Under the pieces are notes generated by a model. The model was not told where the DNA came from, ran no database searches, and saw nothing but the letters and a program-made list of their open reading frames with translations. From Cyanophora paradoxa (taxonomy: Eukaryota > Glaucocystophyceae > Cyanophorales > Cyanophoraceae): a stretch of DNA of 24,280 nucleotides. The number at the start of each line of letters is the position of its first letter. Position 1 is the first letter of the stretch. The position numbers and the translations under genes are program-made. The stretch is from NCBI GenBank assembly GCA_004431415.1, contig QPMI01000196.1:1-24280 (forward strand), written 5' to 3'. Shown here piece by piece: positions 1 through 9,103 of the stretch.

Positions 1-450
1 ATCTCCGAGTCACGTGGTATGTCATATATATCATATACATATACATCGTCATCATGACGTCATATATATCACATATACACAAATTGATATGTTATAGGTT
101 TTACCATAAATCGTTTTTCTATGATATATATCATATATACTATATTGATATATTGACGTATATACGATTAAAAAGCATTTTCACTTCTATTGTTTTTATT
201 GTCGTTTCTATCGTTGTTTCTAGTGTAGAAAATACAGTGAAAAACCGTTTGAAAAATACAGTAAAAAATGAGAGGTTTTTCAAACGAAGTTTAAACTGAA
301 ATCACTTTGTAAATCATGGGAGACACGGCGGATAAAAAGGATATAACTTCGATTAAATATAATTAATCGAGATTATGATATAACTTCGATAAATAAGATT
401 TAAGATATAACTTCGATTAATTCGATTTTTGTTACTGGGGCTTACTGAGA
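1..450. other. AT-rich flank without a convincing gene
   Basis: This stretch is dominated by TATATATCA-type words; for example 'gtcatatatatca' occurs twice near positions 20 and 60. The only open frame (54-299, plus) is rich in Tyr, Ile and Ser codons, as expected from low-complexity AT DNA, and has no recognisable domain. Three short repeats lie at 340-430 (listed separately). Confidence 0.6.
340..430 (-). repeat. Three copies of GATATAACTTCGATTAA
   Basis: Copies lie at about 340-355, 377-392 and 414-430. Read on the minus strand (TTAATCGAAGTTATATC) they resemble the core of the repeats at 10073-10294, which are therefore in opposite orientation about 9.7 kb away. They sit just beyond the end of the first minus-strand gene. 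The function is unknown; protein-binding sites or an element edge are possible. Confidence 0.55.
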
Positions 451-993
451 TTACTGTTGAATAGGAATAGGGTTACTGGGAATGGTTTGTTTTTGATTTG
501 TTTTTGATTTTTTCGCGGGTATTTTTTTTGGAGACACGGCGCAGTGCTGAGCTTCACCCCATTCTTCCACAACCCTAACGTTTTTGGGGGCTTTTGTCAC
601 AATCAACCGATACATACGAAAATACATAGTCACAGTGTCGCCCTCTAAATTCTCGATTTTCTCTTTTAGATTTTTCATCAGCTTCTGGAACCGGCTAATA
701 TGTGTCTTGGTGTTGCGTTGCGGGCGCTGGTCTGTTAGTTCCTGGGGAACGTCGATAGCACCCAATCTTTGGAACTCATCCCCCACCTCGCGCTTTGTAA
801 GGTTATTCTCGTAAATTCCCTTTGCTGTGTCATTCCAATCTTTTGCCGTTTTTAACGTAATTCGCCTGGCTATCGCATTGAGAATAAGGTTAGCTTGCTC
901 TGTTGTCATCAATCCATGAACAAGACTCATAGTAGTGTAACCAATAGTGTCTTCATTAAGCTTTCTGATCAACCGGTTGGAAGGGCGAGGCAT
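451..993 (-). CDS. Hypothetical protein, charged, 180 aa
   Basis: This is one of the few intact long frames. The predicted 180-residue protein starts MPRPSNRLIRKLNED. Its middle (about residues 90-130) is rich in Lys, Glu and Leu (for example 'FQKLMKNLKEKIENLEGD') and could form a coiled coil. The C-terminus is a basic, Ser/Pro/Gln-rich tail. There is no signal peptide, membrane segment or recognised domain. A TATA-like run (1006-1015) lies 13 bases upstream of the start, and a longer block shared with the next minus-strand gene lies beyond it. As a member of the minus-strand set beside the capsid genes it is probably viral; its function is unknown. Confidence 0.7.
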   Translation of the reverse strand: MPRPSNRLIRKLNEDTIGYTTMSLVHGLMTTEQANLILNAIARRITLKTAKDWNDTAKGIYENNLTKREVGDEFQRLGAIDVPQELTDQRPQRNTKTHISRFQKLMKNLKEKIENLEGDTVTMYFRMYRLIVTKAPKNVRVVEEWGEAQHCAVSPKKIPAKKSKTNQKQTIPSNPIPIQQ

Positions 994-1003
994 CTCGTTG
1001 CGT

Positions 1004-1097
1004 TCTTATATATATCCAAAGAAAATTATCCTTAAATCATTTTTTCAGTTCTGCGTCATTTTTTGCCCGACGGAAATTTCACAAAAATAACAAAAGG
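1004..1097 (-). promoter_or_regulatory. Upstream region with TATA-like run and shared block
   Basis: On the minus strand, reading toward the start at 993, there is a CCTTTTGTTATTTTTGTG block, then GCAAAAAATGACG, then CTGAAAAAATGATTTAAGG, then GGATATATATAAG. The same words in the same order occur before the next minus-strand gene (1460-1580), which suggests a common promoter. The A-rich words ending in TGA recall the early promoters of giant viruses, but that is an analogy only. Confidence 0.45.
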
Positions 1098-1198
1098 GTT
1101 GGCTCGATAAACAAGCTCGAAAAATAACACGAAAGCATTTTTATTTAGCGCGGTTGCGCATTCGTTTCCTCAGCTTCAATCGCGCCGAGAAAAAGGAT

Positions 1199-1451
1199 TT
1201 AGATATACTTAGATGGGCGACCGACATTATTATAGGGAACGCCAAACAAGAATTTCACGAAACAAATCGCATTGTTGAATACGCACGGTGACTTGCTTGA
1301 ACGATTTTCATCGAGCGATAGCAATCATCAGATTGATAAAGCTCGTAAACCTTTTTTCGCATTTTTTCCTTGTTCTTTTGAGCGCAATTTTGCCTTTCCC
1401 GGTAGCCCGGTAATTAGCATTTGCACGCTTCTGAGCCGCACTTGTCGTCAT
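1199..1451 (-). CDS. Small basic hypothetical protein, frameshifted
   Basis: From the ATG at 1451 the minus strand gives MTTSAAQKRANANYRATGKG and a Lys/Arg-rich continuation. The frame breaks near an A-run around 1350. It continues as KVYELYQSDDCYRSMKIVQA and breaks again near 1255. It ends as KFLFGVPYNNVGRPSKYI and a TAA at 1199-1201, about 84 residues in all. The 'KRANANYRATGKGK' segment resembles a common basic motif of small phage and viral proteins, but I cannot assign a family. A TATA-like CTATATAG lies about 20 bases upstream. Coding status rests on the sensible residues in successive frames and on promoter similarity. Confidence 0.45.
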
Positions 1452-1459
1452 TCTCTCAA

Positions 1460-1580
1460 CCTCTGCTACTATATAGCAAGAAATCTTTAAATGATTTTCT
1501 TCTTTGATATACCTTTTTTCAGAACGTAATCATTTTTGACCCCTACAACCGGTAGAAGCTACAAAAATAAGCGAAAGGTG
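1460..1580 (-). promoter_or_regulatory. Second copy of the shared minus-strand upstream block
   Basis: On the minus strand this reads CCTTTCGCTTATTTTTGTAG, then GGGGTCAAAAATGATTACG, then TTCTGAAAAAAGG, then AATCATTTAAAGA and CTATATAG before the start at 1451. It matches the order of words upstream of the gene starting at 993. The remaining bases to 1790 hold no gene that I can support. Confidence 0.45.
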
Positions 1581-1791
1581 CCCCGATGCCCGATGCGTGG
1601 CTGACTTGTCGGGGGCGCCCAAGTTTCTACCAATGAACCCGGTAGAACAGGTGTTAAACGAAATGCACATGGATCCTACGAAAAAAAGGATAAAATGCGC
1701 GAGCACTCACTACGAGAAGGTTCTTGTTACGTAGCGCTACTATTGGGCGAGAAAATAATAAGGTCGGCTCAGAGCCTCCTGTAACCTGGCT

Positions 1792-2541
1792 TTAATCCGA
1801 GCTTTGCGAATCCGCTAATAAATGGCTGGGACACACGGGGAATGGAGTTAAGCGGCTCACTTGTCGAGGCGGCGATTTTAAGATGTGCTTGTTTGCGATA
1901 GGGAGATTGGTGGCGGTGTTGGTGTCTTGTAGTGCGATCGTTTTCGCAATTAACTGATCGGGTGTGGCACTGATGGCTGGCGCGATTGGATCAGCTACGA
2001 CATCAGCGGTCACAGTTGGCTTTTCGTCACCTTTTCCTTCGTGATCTTTTGCTCCATGATTGGTTTTCGAGCTTCGTCTCTTTGGCAATGCCTTCCACCA
2101 ATTCTTTCGCACTGGCTCGTGTGAGACTGGATATGCCCTTGCCTGGCTTCGCAAGATAATAGCGGTAGCGATCGCCTGTCTGCACCGAATACACGTTGCC
2201 GATATCGAGCTCTTTCAGTAATACTTTTTTGAGCGATTCGTTCCTTTGTCGAATTTATGATCGTTCCCTTCTTTCGTCCCTCTTGTTACCGGGCATCTTA
2301 TTCAGCGGGACTTCATCAATCAGCGTTCGCATCGTTTCGATCACTGATCTGTCCTTGAATGAACTCGTTTCGAAGAGTGGACATCGCGCTCAATATCACC
2401 AACGTGATACACAGCTTTGGCTTTGTCTGCTTTGCCTCTTCCAAATTTAGTGGGGGTATCCACGTCTGCCACACTTGCTGGCGTGCTGAGGTAATCTTTC
2501 GGTTTGGTTTTGCGTGGTTTTGCGGTAGCTTGACGCGGCAT
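1792..2541 (-). CDS. Hypothetical protein, Lys-rich, frameshifted
   Basis: From the ATG at 2541 it begins MPRQATAKPRKTKPKDYLST, a Lys/Pro-rich N-terminus that could bind DNA. The frame stops near 2341. Further pieces then follow in other frames: IETMRTLIDEVPLNKMPGN, NDHKFDKGTNRSKK, LLKELDIGNVYSVQTGDRYR and AKPGKGISSLTRASAKELVE. A last frame carries an Ala/Thr/Pro-rich tail and ends at 1792. The total would be near 250 residues with at least three single-base breaks. No family is recognised. It lies 29 bases downstream of the capsid-associated gene on the same strand, so the two may be co-transcribed. The tail assignment is the weakest part. Confidence 0.45.
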
Positions 2542-2570
2542 TGATTCTTAATTTAGGGTGCGATATTAAT

Positions 2571-3462
2571 TTACGAAAATGACCTATCGAATGGGAGGAG
2601 GTGATCCTGCAAATCGGCAAATATAGCTTTGAGGTCTTTCTTGTTTCTGTTGCCACCATCGTCAGTGACGATTTCGAGTGTCATGCTCCAATCGCTGTGC
2701 AAGGTGACCTGAATCCCATTATAGTATTTCAGTGCGATGTCGAGGTATTCAAGCTCGCGGTCAATCATGTCAGATGCTACCATAGTCGCATTGGAACCCT
2801 CGTATTTTAACAGGGCTCCGACTTGCTGGTCGAGAATGATCTTTGCGATTGCGTAGCAATCGGATGGGTTGCGACTGATCACAGTGCCTCGTAGCTGCTC
2901 AATGTGAGTAACATGTATGAGTAATAAAGAGGTCGAGGGGAACCTCCGAATATAATTCGTGTGTGTAAACGAGTGCATCATACGTTTCGTTCACTGCCAA
3001 CACTGCACCTAAATACAGTTTGTCAGCGACCTGGAATCCTGTAAAGTTTGCCACTGGAAGCGAGGCAAACCGGAGACCGAATGCCTCATTCGAAAGGATC
3101 CTTAGTTTCATGGTGTTTGAGTCGTAGAACACTTTGAATTTGCGGGTGTAGGTTCCACCTCCATTCTGCGCATACTGCTGTGTGCCAATCAGAACGTTAA
3201 GGTAATTAACGAGGCTCGTGGGGTCGTATTTCCGGCTTTAAAGGTGTTTGTCCGGGTCTTCTGGGCATTGATGTTATCGTAGGTGACTGTGGTAATGTTC
3301 CATCTGTGGTGAGGTTGTATAGATTATTAAATAGCTCAAAATTCGTGATCTGCAAGATTTGACTCGCTTCACGGGATAGGGAAGTTTATAGCGGAAATTC
3401 GCGGAACTGGTAGAATCAGCTTCGCGATCCCTGGAATCGATATTGATTAGTATTTTTCCCAT
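2571..3462 (-). CDS. Capsid-associated protein 1 ('NIDSRDR' type), frameshifted
   Basis: The start at 3462 gives MGKILINIDSRDREADSTSS. The 'NIDSRDR' opening is the same as in the gene starting at 21808. After frame changes near 3360, 3280 and 3200 the protein continues as KFKVFYDSNTMKLRILSNEA and on through a long beta-rich stretch. It shifts once more near 2940 and ends at 2571, about 297 residues in total. Several blocks align with the 21808 gene: FKVFYDSNTMKLRIL with FKIFYNPTTYKVEFL, and DRELEYLDIALKYYNGIQV with its RELTVEFKDYFGELI. Its position back to back with an MCP, repeated in module 2, supports a minor-capsid or capsid-associated structural role. That role is inferred from context; the homology within the window is seen directly. 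Confidence 0.65.
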
Positions 3463-3514
3463 TTGTGTTCGTTACTATCCGTGTATAAATTATTTTGTTC
3501 ACGATTAGTAAACA
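3463..3514. promoter_or_regulatory. Short divergent promoter between capsid-associated gene 1 and MCP 1
   Basis: Only 52 bases separate the two opposite starts. The interval contains TGTATAAATTATTTTG, which offers a TATA-like TATAAAT on the plus strand and AATTTATAC on the minus strand. It presumably drives both structural genes together. Confidence 0.5.
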
Positions 3515-4729
3515 ATGGCGCTCGCTGGAACCACTCTTAAAGAGCTCCTCGTCACCCCCAATTCGAGCGAACTATATCTATCCCCCGGTCTGGTCATTGG
3601 CGCCAACCCGAAATATAAGCCATTCATTGAAACAGTCAAGCCTCGTGGCAACACCTTTGGCTTTGCTTCTACTGCGGTCTTTGACCTCCCACGCAAACAG
3701 CTACTCAGCGGTCTCTCCCTCTACTTAAACTCACTGGTGGTGGTGGTGCGAACGCTACCCTTCCAAACTGTGCGAGTAGCTTCATTGAAAATGTCCGAAT
3801 CGTCCATGGCGGTTTTAAACTACGTTACCCGGTGACTGGATCACTGTGAACACCATCGTCGACAACGATCCCTCAACTCTGGGTGCTCTCGCCACCTCCT
3901 ATGGCATGGATGATGCCGCTATTGTTCTTAATAACACTTCTCGTGAATTTATTGTTAAGATCCCCTCGCAAATGTGGGACGACTCTTACTTCCCTCTCTG
4001 TGCACTTGCTGAGATGCCCCAAATCGAGGTCGATTTCCGGGCTTCGACTGTTGTAACTCTTGCTTTAAATGCTACCATCGCTATGAGCGATTGCCATCTC
4101 GTTTGTCAGTTCGTTAACATCTCTGATGAGGCGGAGCGACTGCTTAAAATGGCAAACGAGGAGGGTGGCATTCGCATCCCAATTACTGAGGTTCTCCACA
4201 AGCAAACCCGCCCACTGAAAACGGCGGATGCCGACACTGCGACTGAGGTCTCGCTTGCTAATGTGAGCGGACTTGTCCACTCGGTTCTGCTTACAGTCGA
4301 AAGAACGCGGATCTGAAAACGGTTAACCACTCTCGCTTCTATGGCAAGGGCGAAACCTACAACATCACAACTTCGAGATCTACCACAACAATCGCACCTC
4401 GATATTTCAAACAAGCCAATCTCTGGCTTCCTTTCCGCTGTGAACCACATCCCCTCTCACTACAAGGGTGCGAGCACAGGTGGTGCGCTGTTGGAGTCGC
4501 TGAGGGAAGCGTTTATGGTGTTGTTCTGAGCAAGTCCGGCAAGGATTCGCTGCACAACTCGGTTCTCGGTATCAGGACTTTTTCAACTCGTCATCAAGCT
4601 ACATGAACCTCACAGTTAACGGCTGCACTGATGCCAATCCGGTTGTGGTGGATATATTCACACTTCGCCACAATGTCCTCGTAATTCAATGGCTATCAAC
4701 TGTCGACCCTCAAAGTTAGCAACTTCTAA
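3515..4729 (+). CDS. Major capsid protein 1 (double jelly roll type), frameshifted
   Basis: The start gives MALAGTTLKELLVTPNSSEL, followed by GNTFGFASTAVFDLPRKQLL, the first-strand region typical of these capsid proteins. Frames change near 3730 and 3833. The longest block then has EFIVKIPSQMWDDSYFPLCA, matching the 'IP..W....LPL.AL' mid-protein signature of double-jelly-roll MCPs, and ends near 4316. More breaks follow. The end reads SSSSYMNLTVNG, VVVDIFTLRHNVLVI and STLKVSNF, with TAA at 4727-4729, about 405 residues. It aligns from end to end with MCP 2 at 22889-24244: QFVNISDEAERLLK with HAINVSDELFRY, and SGLVHSVLLTVE with SGLVYALLVSVR. It would form the capsomers. The family call is by motif and fold pattern, without a profile search. 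Confidence 0.72.
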
Positions 4730-4803
4730 ACGAGGTAAGGTGCGGCGCTCGCGCAAGGCTCGCTTAGCGTGCCTTTTGTCTGTTTTTTTATATCTTTACT
4801 GTA

Positions 4804-5566
4804 ATGGATAAGGAAACCATAAATCTGGATGAAATACCTGAGTTGGATCCTGCAAGGAACATAGTTTTACCAACAAGAATCGGTTGCTGGGGACGTAGTA
4901 ATACAGGTAAGACCACGTTCTCGAAATATTTACTGTATGAGCTTCGTCACCAAATCGATCAGCTCGTAATTTTTAGTTCGACTGCATTTACTGGTCAATG
5001 GCAAGACATCACACACCCCGATAATATTTGAGGAATGGAACGATGACCTTGTAGTTAAGCTCATCGGGATGCAAAAGAAACGAATCGAAAAGGGAGAGAG
5101 AAGAACAGTAGTTTTGATTTTAGATGACATGATCGGATCCTCGCTAAATATGGAGACGAATATGGTCTTGAAAAAGCTGGTAACCTCTGGAAGACATTAT
5201 ATGATATCCCTCATCGTGAATTCACAACGCATGTGCTCAGTTAGCACAACAATTAGGCGCAACCTCGAATTCGTGGTCTTTTTCAATATATTAGGGAACG
5301 AAAAAGAGTTCAACTGTGCTTTTGATGAATATAATGGTGGTCTCAGTAAGAGAGACTTTAAGGAATTGAATAGGCTATGGGGTCATAGTTATCAGGTGGT
5401 CTGCGTGGGTCTGCAAGGCTACGACGTTAAGTTCTACACAGACCGGGCGATACTATCGGAGGACGACTTGAAAAAAATGACTCGGAAGTTTGGCAAGAGG
5501 CGGGTGTTGCAAAAGAAGGAACGATTGGCTCAAATACAGCGCGAGGGCGCTACGGTTACGATGTAG
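4804..5566 (+). CDS. Genome-packaging ATPase (FtsK/HerA type), one frameshift
   Basis: The protein has about 254 residues. A Walker A motif, GRSNTGKT, lies at residues 30-37. A Walker B motif follows in the second part (VVLILDD), then VNSQRMCSVSTTIRRNLEFV, which resembles the conserved Gln/Arg region after Walker B in viral A32-like packaging ATPases. The reading frame breaks once between about 5011 and 5030, where the sequence continues as FEEWNDDLVVKLIG. Size, motif spacing and the location right after the MCP (74 bases) all fit the ATPase that pumps DNA into the procapsid of polinton-like and giant viruses. A TATA-like TTTTTTATATCTTTA precedes the start. It is the only ATPase in the window, so module 2 has none visible here. 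Confidence 0.8.
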
Positions 5567-5583
5567 CCTTGTAGCGCTTTTTT
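5547..5583 (+). terminator. Hairpin with T-run at the ATPase stop codon
   Basis: GCGCTAC (5547-5553) pairs with GTAGCGC (5571-5577), a 7-bp stem with a 17-base loop containing the ATPase stop codon, followed by six Ts. Hairpins at mRNA ends are known in some giant viruses. Whether this one works in that way is an inference. Confidence 0.35.
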
Positions 5584-6160
5584 AGAGCATTCCGGCGCTA
5601 TTTTTGGTTTTGCAAGGCGATGAGTTGGTGAAAAGATACAGGTTTTTGACGGTTTGCGTGGCGGTTTCGATTGTTTTTCGAGTTTTTGTAGTTTTTTTGA
5701 TTATGTTTGTTTTTAGTTTTTGTTTGTTCTTGCGCTTTTCTCTGCACTTTTTTCGTAACGCCCTCAGAAAAAGTTACGCGTGACAACTTCCCCCCATCGT
5801 CCGGACAACTTCCCCCCATCATCCTGACAACTTCCCCCCATCGTCCTGACAACTTCCCCCCATCGTCCTGACGTTCTGACAACCTCACTGTGATTGGTCA
5901 ACTATAAACAAAAAACACATAAAAAACTACTTTGTGGCATGCTATATGTTTTCGGACTCGCCGCGATGTGATGACCCCGAATATGTCGGTTACGCCGGTA
6001 TATATATGTATATGTCGTGATATGCGAAAAAAAGTAAAAAAATGAAAAAATCGGAAGTTGTCGGGGATGGTATATACGGAGGCTCGGATGTATATATGGG
6101 GATATATATGCTATTGGCGACGGTGCAAAAAATGATATATGGATTAAATATAAATTTTAA
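5584..6160. other. Intergenic region with T-rich tract, tandem repeat and CCAAT-like word
   Basis: No gene is supported. It holds a T-rich tract (about 5600-5760), a four-copy 22-bp repeat (listed separately), the word TGATTGGTCA at 5891-5900 that recurs at 7931 and 8024, and TATATATG-rich DNA before the RING gene. The TATA-like AAATATAAATTTTAA lies immediately before the start at 6161. Confidence 0.5.
5782..5869. repeat. Tandem repeat, four copies of 22 bp
   Basis: Four back-to-back copies of GACAACTTCCCCCCATCGTCC plus one variable base start at 5782, 5804, 5826 and 5848. They differ only at the last base and at one G/A position. A degenerate fifth start (GACGTTCTGACAACCTC) follows. The unit length is not a multiple of three, so it is not a protein repeat. 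Confidence 0.9.
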
Positions 6161-6430
6161 ATGGAAACAAACATGAAATGTCAAGTTTGTCTTGATCTGT
6201 TTGCGGATGATTACTATAACACATGTCCTCAATGTGAATTTCATATATGCTTCGACTGCGTCGATAAGATGAGTGATTTCGATCGCTGCCCTTGTTGTAG
6301 ATTCAGCAATGTTATAGCAAGTAAGGATGATTGGAAAAGAGTGGAGGAGGCACACAAAGCAACCGAAAAACGTCGAGAAGAAAGAAGGGATCAAGCCGAA
6401 TCGAAAGAATGTTGTAAGGAAGAAGTATAA
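6161..6430 (+). CDS. RING-type zinc finger protein
   Basis: This intact frame of 89 residues starts METNMKCQVCLDLFADDYYN. Zinc-ligand candidates are Cys7, Cys10, Cys22, Cys25, His28, Cys30, Cys33, Cys43, Cys45 and Cys46. The pairs C7/C10, C25/H28, C30/C33 and C43/C46 give a compact RING-like cross-brace, although the spacing around His28 is not fully canonical. The C-terminal third is a charged Glu/Arg/Lys helix (about residues 58-89). Small RING proteins are common in viruses of eukaryotes, usually as E3 ubiquitin ligases acting on host proteins. The substrate is unknown. It is transcribed alone, with A/T-rich promoter DNA before it. Confidence 0.75.
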   Translation: METNMKCQVCLDLFADDYYNTCPQCEFHICFDCVDKMSDFDRCPCCRFSNVIASKDDWKRVEEAHKATEKRREERRDQAESKECCKEEV

Positions 6431-6979
6431 TCTGAGAAGTAAAACGATAAAGCAATCGAGGTAAGTGGGAAATGGAAATGAAATATGATAAAGATGATAA
6501 AGATGTAATTGTAGCCATGGCGTGATTTTTTTGTTTTTGTTACTGAATATCGTCAGGGGTTTAATGAAATGATTGATGATATCAGTGAGTCAGTGGGAAT
6601 ATCTCGATTGAATTTATCGATGAAAAGTATGTATTACTGAATATCGTGGGGAATTCGAATGTATTTGTATTATTTCGGGATTTTTCGTTTATGTAGCCAT
6701 GGCGTAATACTCCACTGATCATAACGTGAAGTCATTATAACGTGTTTCACCCCCCCTTGAACCCCCTCATTCCACGTATTACACAGTCGTATTTCACCGT
6801 ATTTTAACGTCTTCGCGATAATAAAATGATGATAAAGCGTCTTAAAAGCAATATCGAGCTCCTAAGATGCATATGCTCGCCGACTGTCCTAGCAAGCGAC
6901 CATTGCTGCAGACGCTCAGGTACCCGTGAAGGAAATTGAATATATGTAATATAATAAAATATAATGTCGTTATTTTATT

Positions 6980-7015
6980 CATTATAACGTCCCATTTTCT
7001 GGAGACGTTATAATG
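6980..7015. repeat. 12-bp perfect inverted repeat
   Basis: CATTATAACGTC (6980-6991) pairs with GACGTTATAATG (7004-7015) across a 12-base spacer. The half-site GTCATTATAACGTG also occurs alone near 6732. It could be a protein-binding operator or a small hairpin. Confidence 0.6.
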
Positions 7016-7878
7016 ACAGCACTGACTGAATTGAATTGAATTGAGACGGAAGTGATTCTACTAGTGAAAGGCTCTAGAGCTTAAGAGCTAGTACGTCGCT
7101 CTTAAGAGTTTAAGAGCTTGACTCGCCAAAAAGGGGCTACTAGTACGTACTAAAAAGTACTAAGAACCGAAAACGGGCTAGTAGGGACATAAAAAAAAGC
7201 TTGAACCGAGACCCTTTAAAAACATTTTGAGTCCATTCAGCTTTTTCGTAAAAAAGACAAACCTACTAGTACTCAGGTTGCAAACCGCAGTGCCTTTCTA
7301 GTCGGACGAGATTTCTAGCTTTCGTCGACGACTGGGCCTCGCGCACGTCGACGTGTGCTAGAAATTGTACAGCAGCATCTGACATGAGCTGCCGTGGTGA
7401 GCTGCCGTGGGGGGTACAGGGGGCTCACCTGACGTGTGAGGATTAATGTACTTAATGGATATTAAATAATGTCATTAATTAAAAACGTACATTATAAGAC
7501 AGCACTGCCTCCAGGTCCTCCAGGTCCTCGCGATCGCCGAGTCGGGGTCCATCTCCAGCTGGGACTCTAGCCTGGGAGAGGCGCTCTCGGAGTCCGTTCT
7601 TGAAGAACGCCGCATGTGCAGTAATTTGCGCGGTAATTTTTTAAGACTGCTGGGGAAAACTCGACTCGCGCGGGACCGTGACAGTGGTGAGTCACTGGTG
7701 ACACACGTCAGCCGAACCGATCGCCTTATAATCTAGTATTTGTTGACTAGTAAAAAAACAAGCAGTTCCAGCTTGCGTAGTACTATGGTTTAGTGTACCC
7801 ATGGGACTTTTTTGCTGGCAAATGCCCATCAATTACTACAGCGTGGGACCCTTTCGCTGGCGGAAAAAGACAATATTT

Positions 7879-8040
7879 TACTACAGAGAGTCGAGTCGAA
7901 AAGCTTCAGTCTGAAACTCGGGCGATTCGGTGATTGGTCAACTTAAACAGGATGGGTACGTTAAAATTGCTTACTACGGCGAGTCGTGTCAAAAAGCCCC
8001 AGTCGGAAACTCGAGCGATTTGGTGATTGGTCAATTTAAA
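7879..8040 (+). repeat. Two direct copies of a 69-bp unit with a CCAAT-like core
   Basis: The units at 7879-7947 and 7972-8040 align without gaps and differ at about 10 of 69 positions. Both start TACTACRG and end GGTGATTGGTCAAYTTAAA. The same TGATTGGTCA core lies at 5891. ATTGG is the reverse complement of the eukaryotic CCAAT box, so these may be promoter modules, although no clear gene follows. Confidence 0.7.
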
Positions 8041-8056
8041 TCCATGTACTTATAGC

Positions 8057-9103
8057 CACAGCTCGCGAAAAAAAGTCGGTCCCCACAATTCGACTTGGCT
8101 GGGACTCGACTTGGGACTCGAATAATTCTCCCCTACCAAAAGTTAAAACACCGGGGGTAGGCACACGCGACTCGGCGAAGCGCGGCGACCAGCACGCGCG
8201 GCAGCTCCCGCGCGCAGCAGAGAGCGCTCAGCGGCTGCTGCTATCCCTCACACACTTTTTTTGAAAGTCTGCTGCATTCGTACACACTTGACAACAGTCC
8301 CCCGCTCCGGCGGCTCCACGCCTACCGGATACTGAGATGCGCTGCTATCCCTCACACACCATGGAGGAGCCGAAGAAGCCCTTAGGCACGTCCCTCGTCA
8401 AAGCCAGGAGGCAGGCCAGAGTCGATCGCCTTCAAGGAAAGCGTGCGCGAAAACGAGCCCTACGATTCTCAAAGCGCTCCCTAGAATTCGAAAGTCTCGA
8501 CAATCAAGTGAAGTATCTCTAGACGCGCTAGCGCTGTGGCTCGGACGCGCGGACCGCAGATCTAGAGCCGCATGCATATGGTGGCTACTACAGGTGCACG
8601 TGCATGCAGTGGCTACTACGGGAGTGTCAGCCTGCGTGTTTGTCAGCGACAGGGGCGCAACGGGCAACGGGGCGCAACCGCACCACGCACTTCGCACCAC
8701 GAGCGCACCACGAGCCGTAGCTGATCATGCATATGAGTGCGTCGTGCTCGCTGCAGCTGCGGGCGTCGTGCGTCGGCCGCTCTGCGGCAGAACAGTACGC
8801 CCGGACGCATCCAAACTATACTGCCTGGCTGTCTTCGATCCTCGGGCCTACGCAATGCTGATGTGGGCGCTGGTGTCAAGAGGCGTGCTGTGTGTTGAAC
8901 TTCTCCTCTCTGCCAGCGACCGGCATTTCTCCTCGATCTCGTTAAAACTACTGATAGAAAGAATAAACTCTATAAGAATGCATATATATGCCATATATAT
9001 GAAAAGGTTTAATTGACTGGCGTAGGGATTTTCCAAGTCGACTTGCCCCCCCCCCCTGTCATACAAACCGAGTTGTGGGGACCGACTTTTTTCGCGAGCT
9101 GTG
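8057..9103. repeat. Inverted repeat pair of about 36 bp bounding 1 kb
   Basis: The left arm 8057-8092 (starting CACAGCTCGCGAAAAAAAGT) matches the reverse complement of the right arm 9069-9103, with one substitution and one A-run length difference. The trinucleotide AGC lies directly outside both arms (8054-8056 and 9104-9106), so a transposon with terminal inverted repeats and a 3-bp target duplication is possible. No transposase is visible between the arms. Confidence 0.55.
8361..8522 (+). CDS. Possible small basic protein, 53 aa
   Basis: The ATG at 8361 lies in a strong eukaryotic start context (CACCATGG) and opens a 53-codon frame, MEEPKKPLGTSLVKARRQAR and on, rich in Arg and Lys. An in-frame ATG lies 24 bases further upstream. 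An 18-base direct repeat (GCTATCCCTCACACAC core, near 8240 and 8343) sits upstream. The frame is short, in GC-rich DNA, and has no recognised domain. It could be a host exon or chance. Confidence 0.2.
   Translation: MEEPKKPLGTSLVKARRQARVDRLQGKRARKRALRFSKRSLEFESLDNQVKYL

Noticed and set aside
54-299. 81-codon plus-strand frame
   Set aside because: Low-complexity Tyr/Ile/Ser/Val translation from AT-rich repeats; no domain and no better promoter than the background.
1272-1490. 72-codon plus-strand frame
   Set aside because: It is antisense to the small basic minus-strand protein, which has a promoter-like upstream block.
5782-5869. CRISPR array
   Set aside because: The units are back to back with no unique spacers.
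5598-5888. Minus-strand frame with repeated GGKLS/GGSCPDDGGKL words
   Set aside because: The repeats come from the 22-bp tandem DNA repeat, whose unit is not a multiple of three, followed by a Lys/Asn-rich T-tract translation.
5990-6394. 134-codon minus-strand frame opposite the RING gene
   Set aside because: It lies antisense to a clear zinc-finger gene and reads as hydrophobic AT-rich noise.
8594-9016. 140-codon plus-strand frame in the GC-rich region, with long frames also open on the other strand
   Set aside because: Open frames on several strands are expected in GC-rich DNA; the residues show no domain and no consistent coding pattern.
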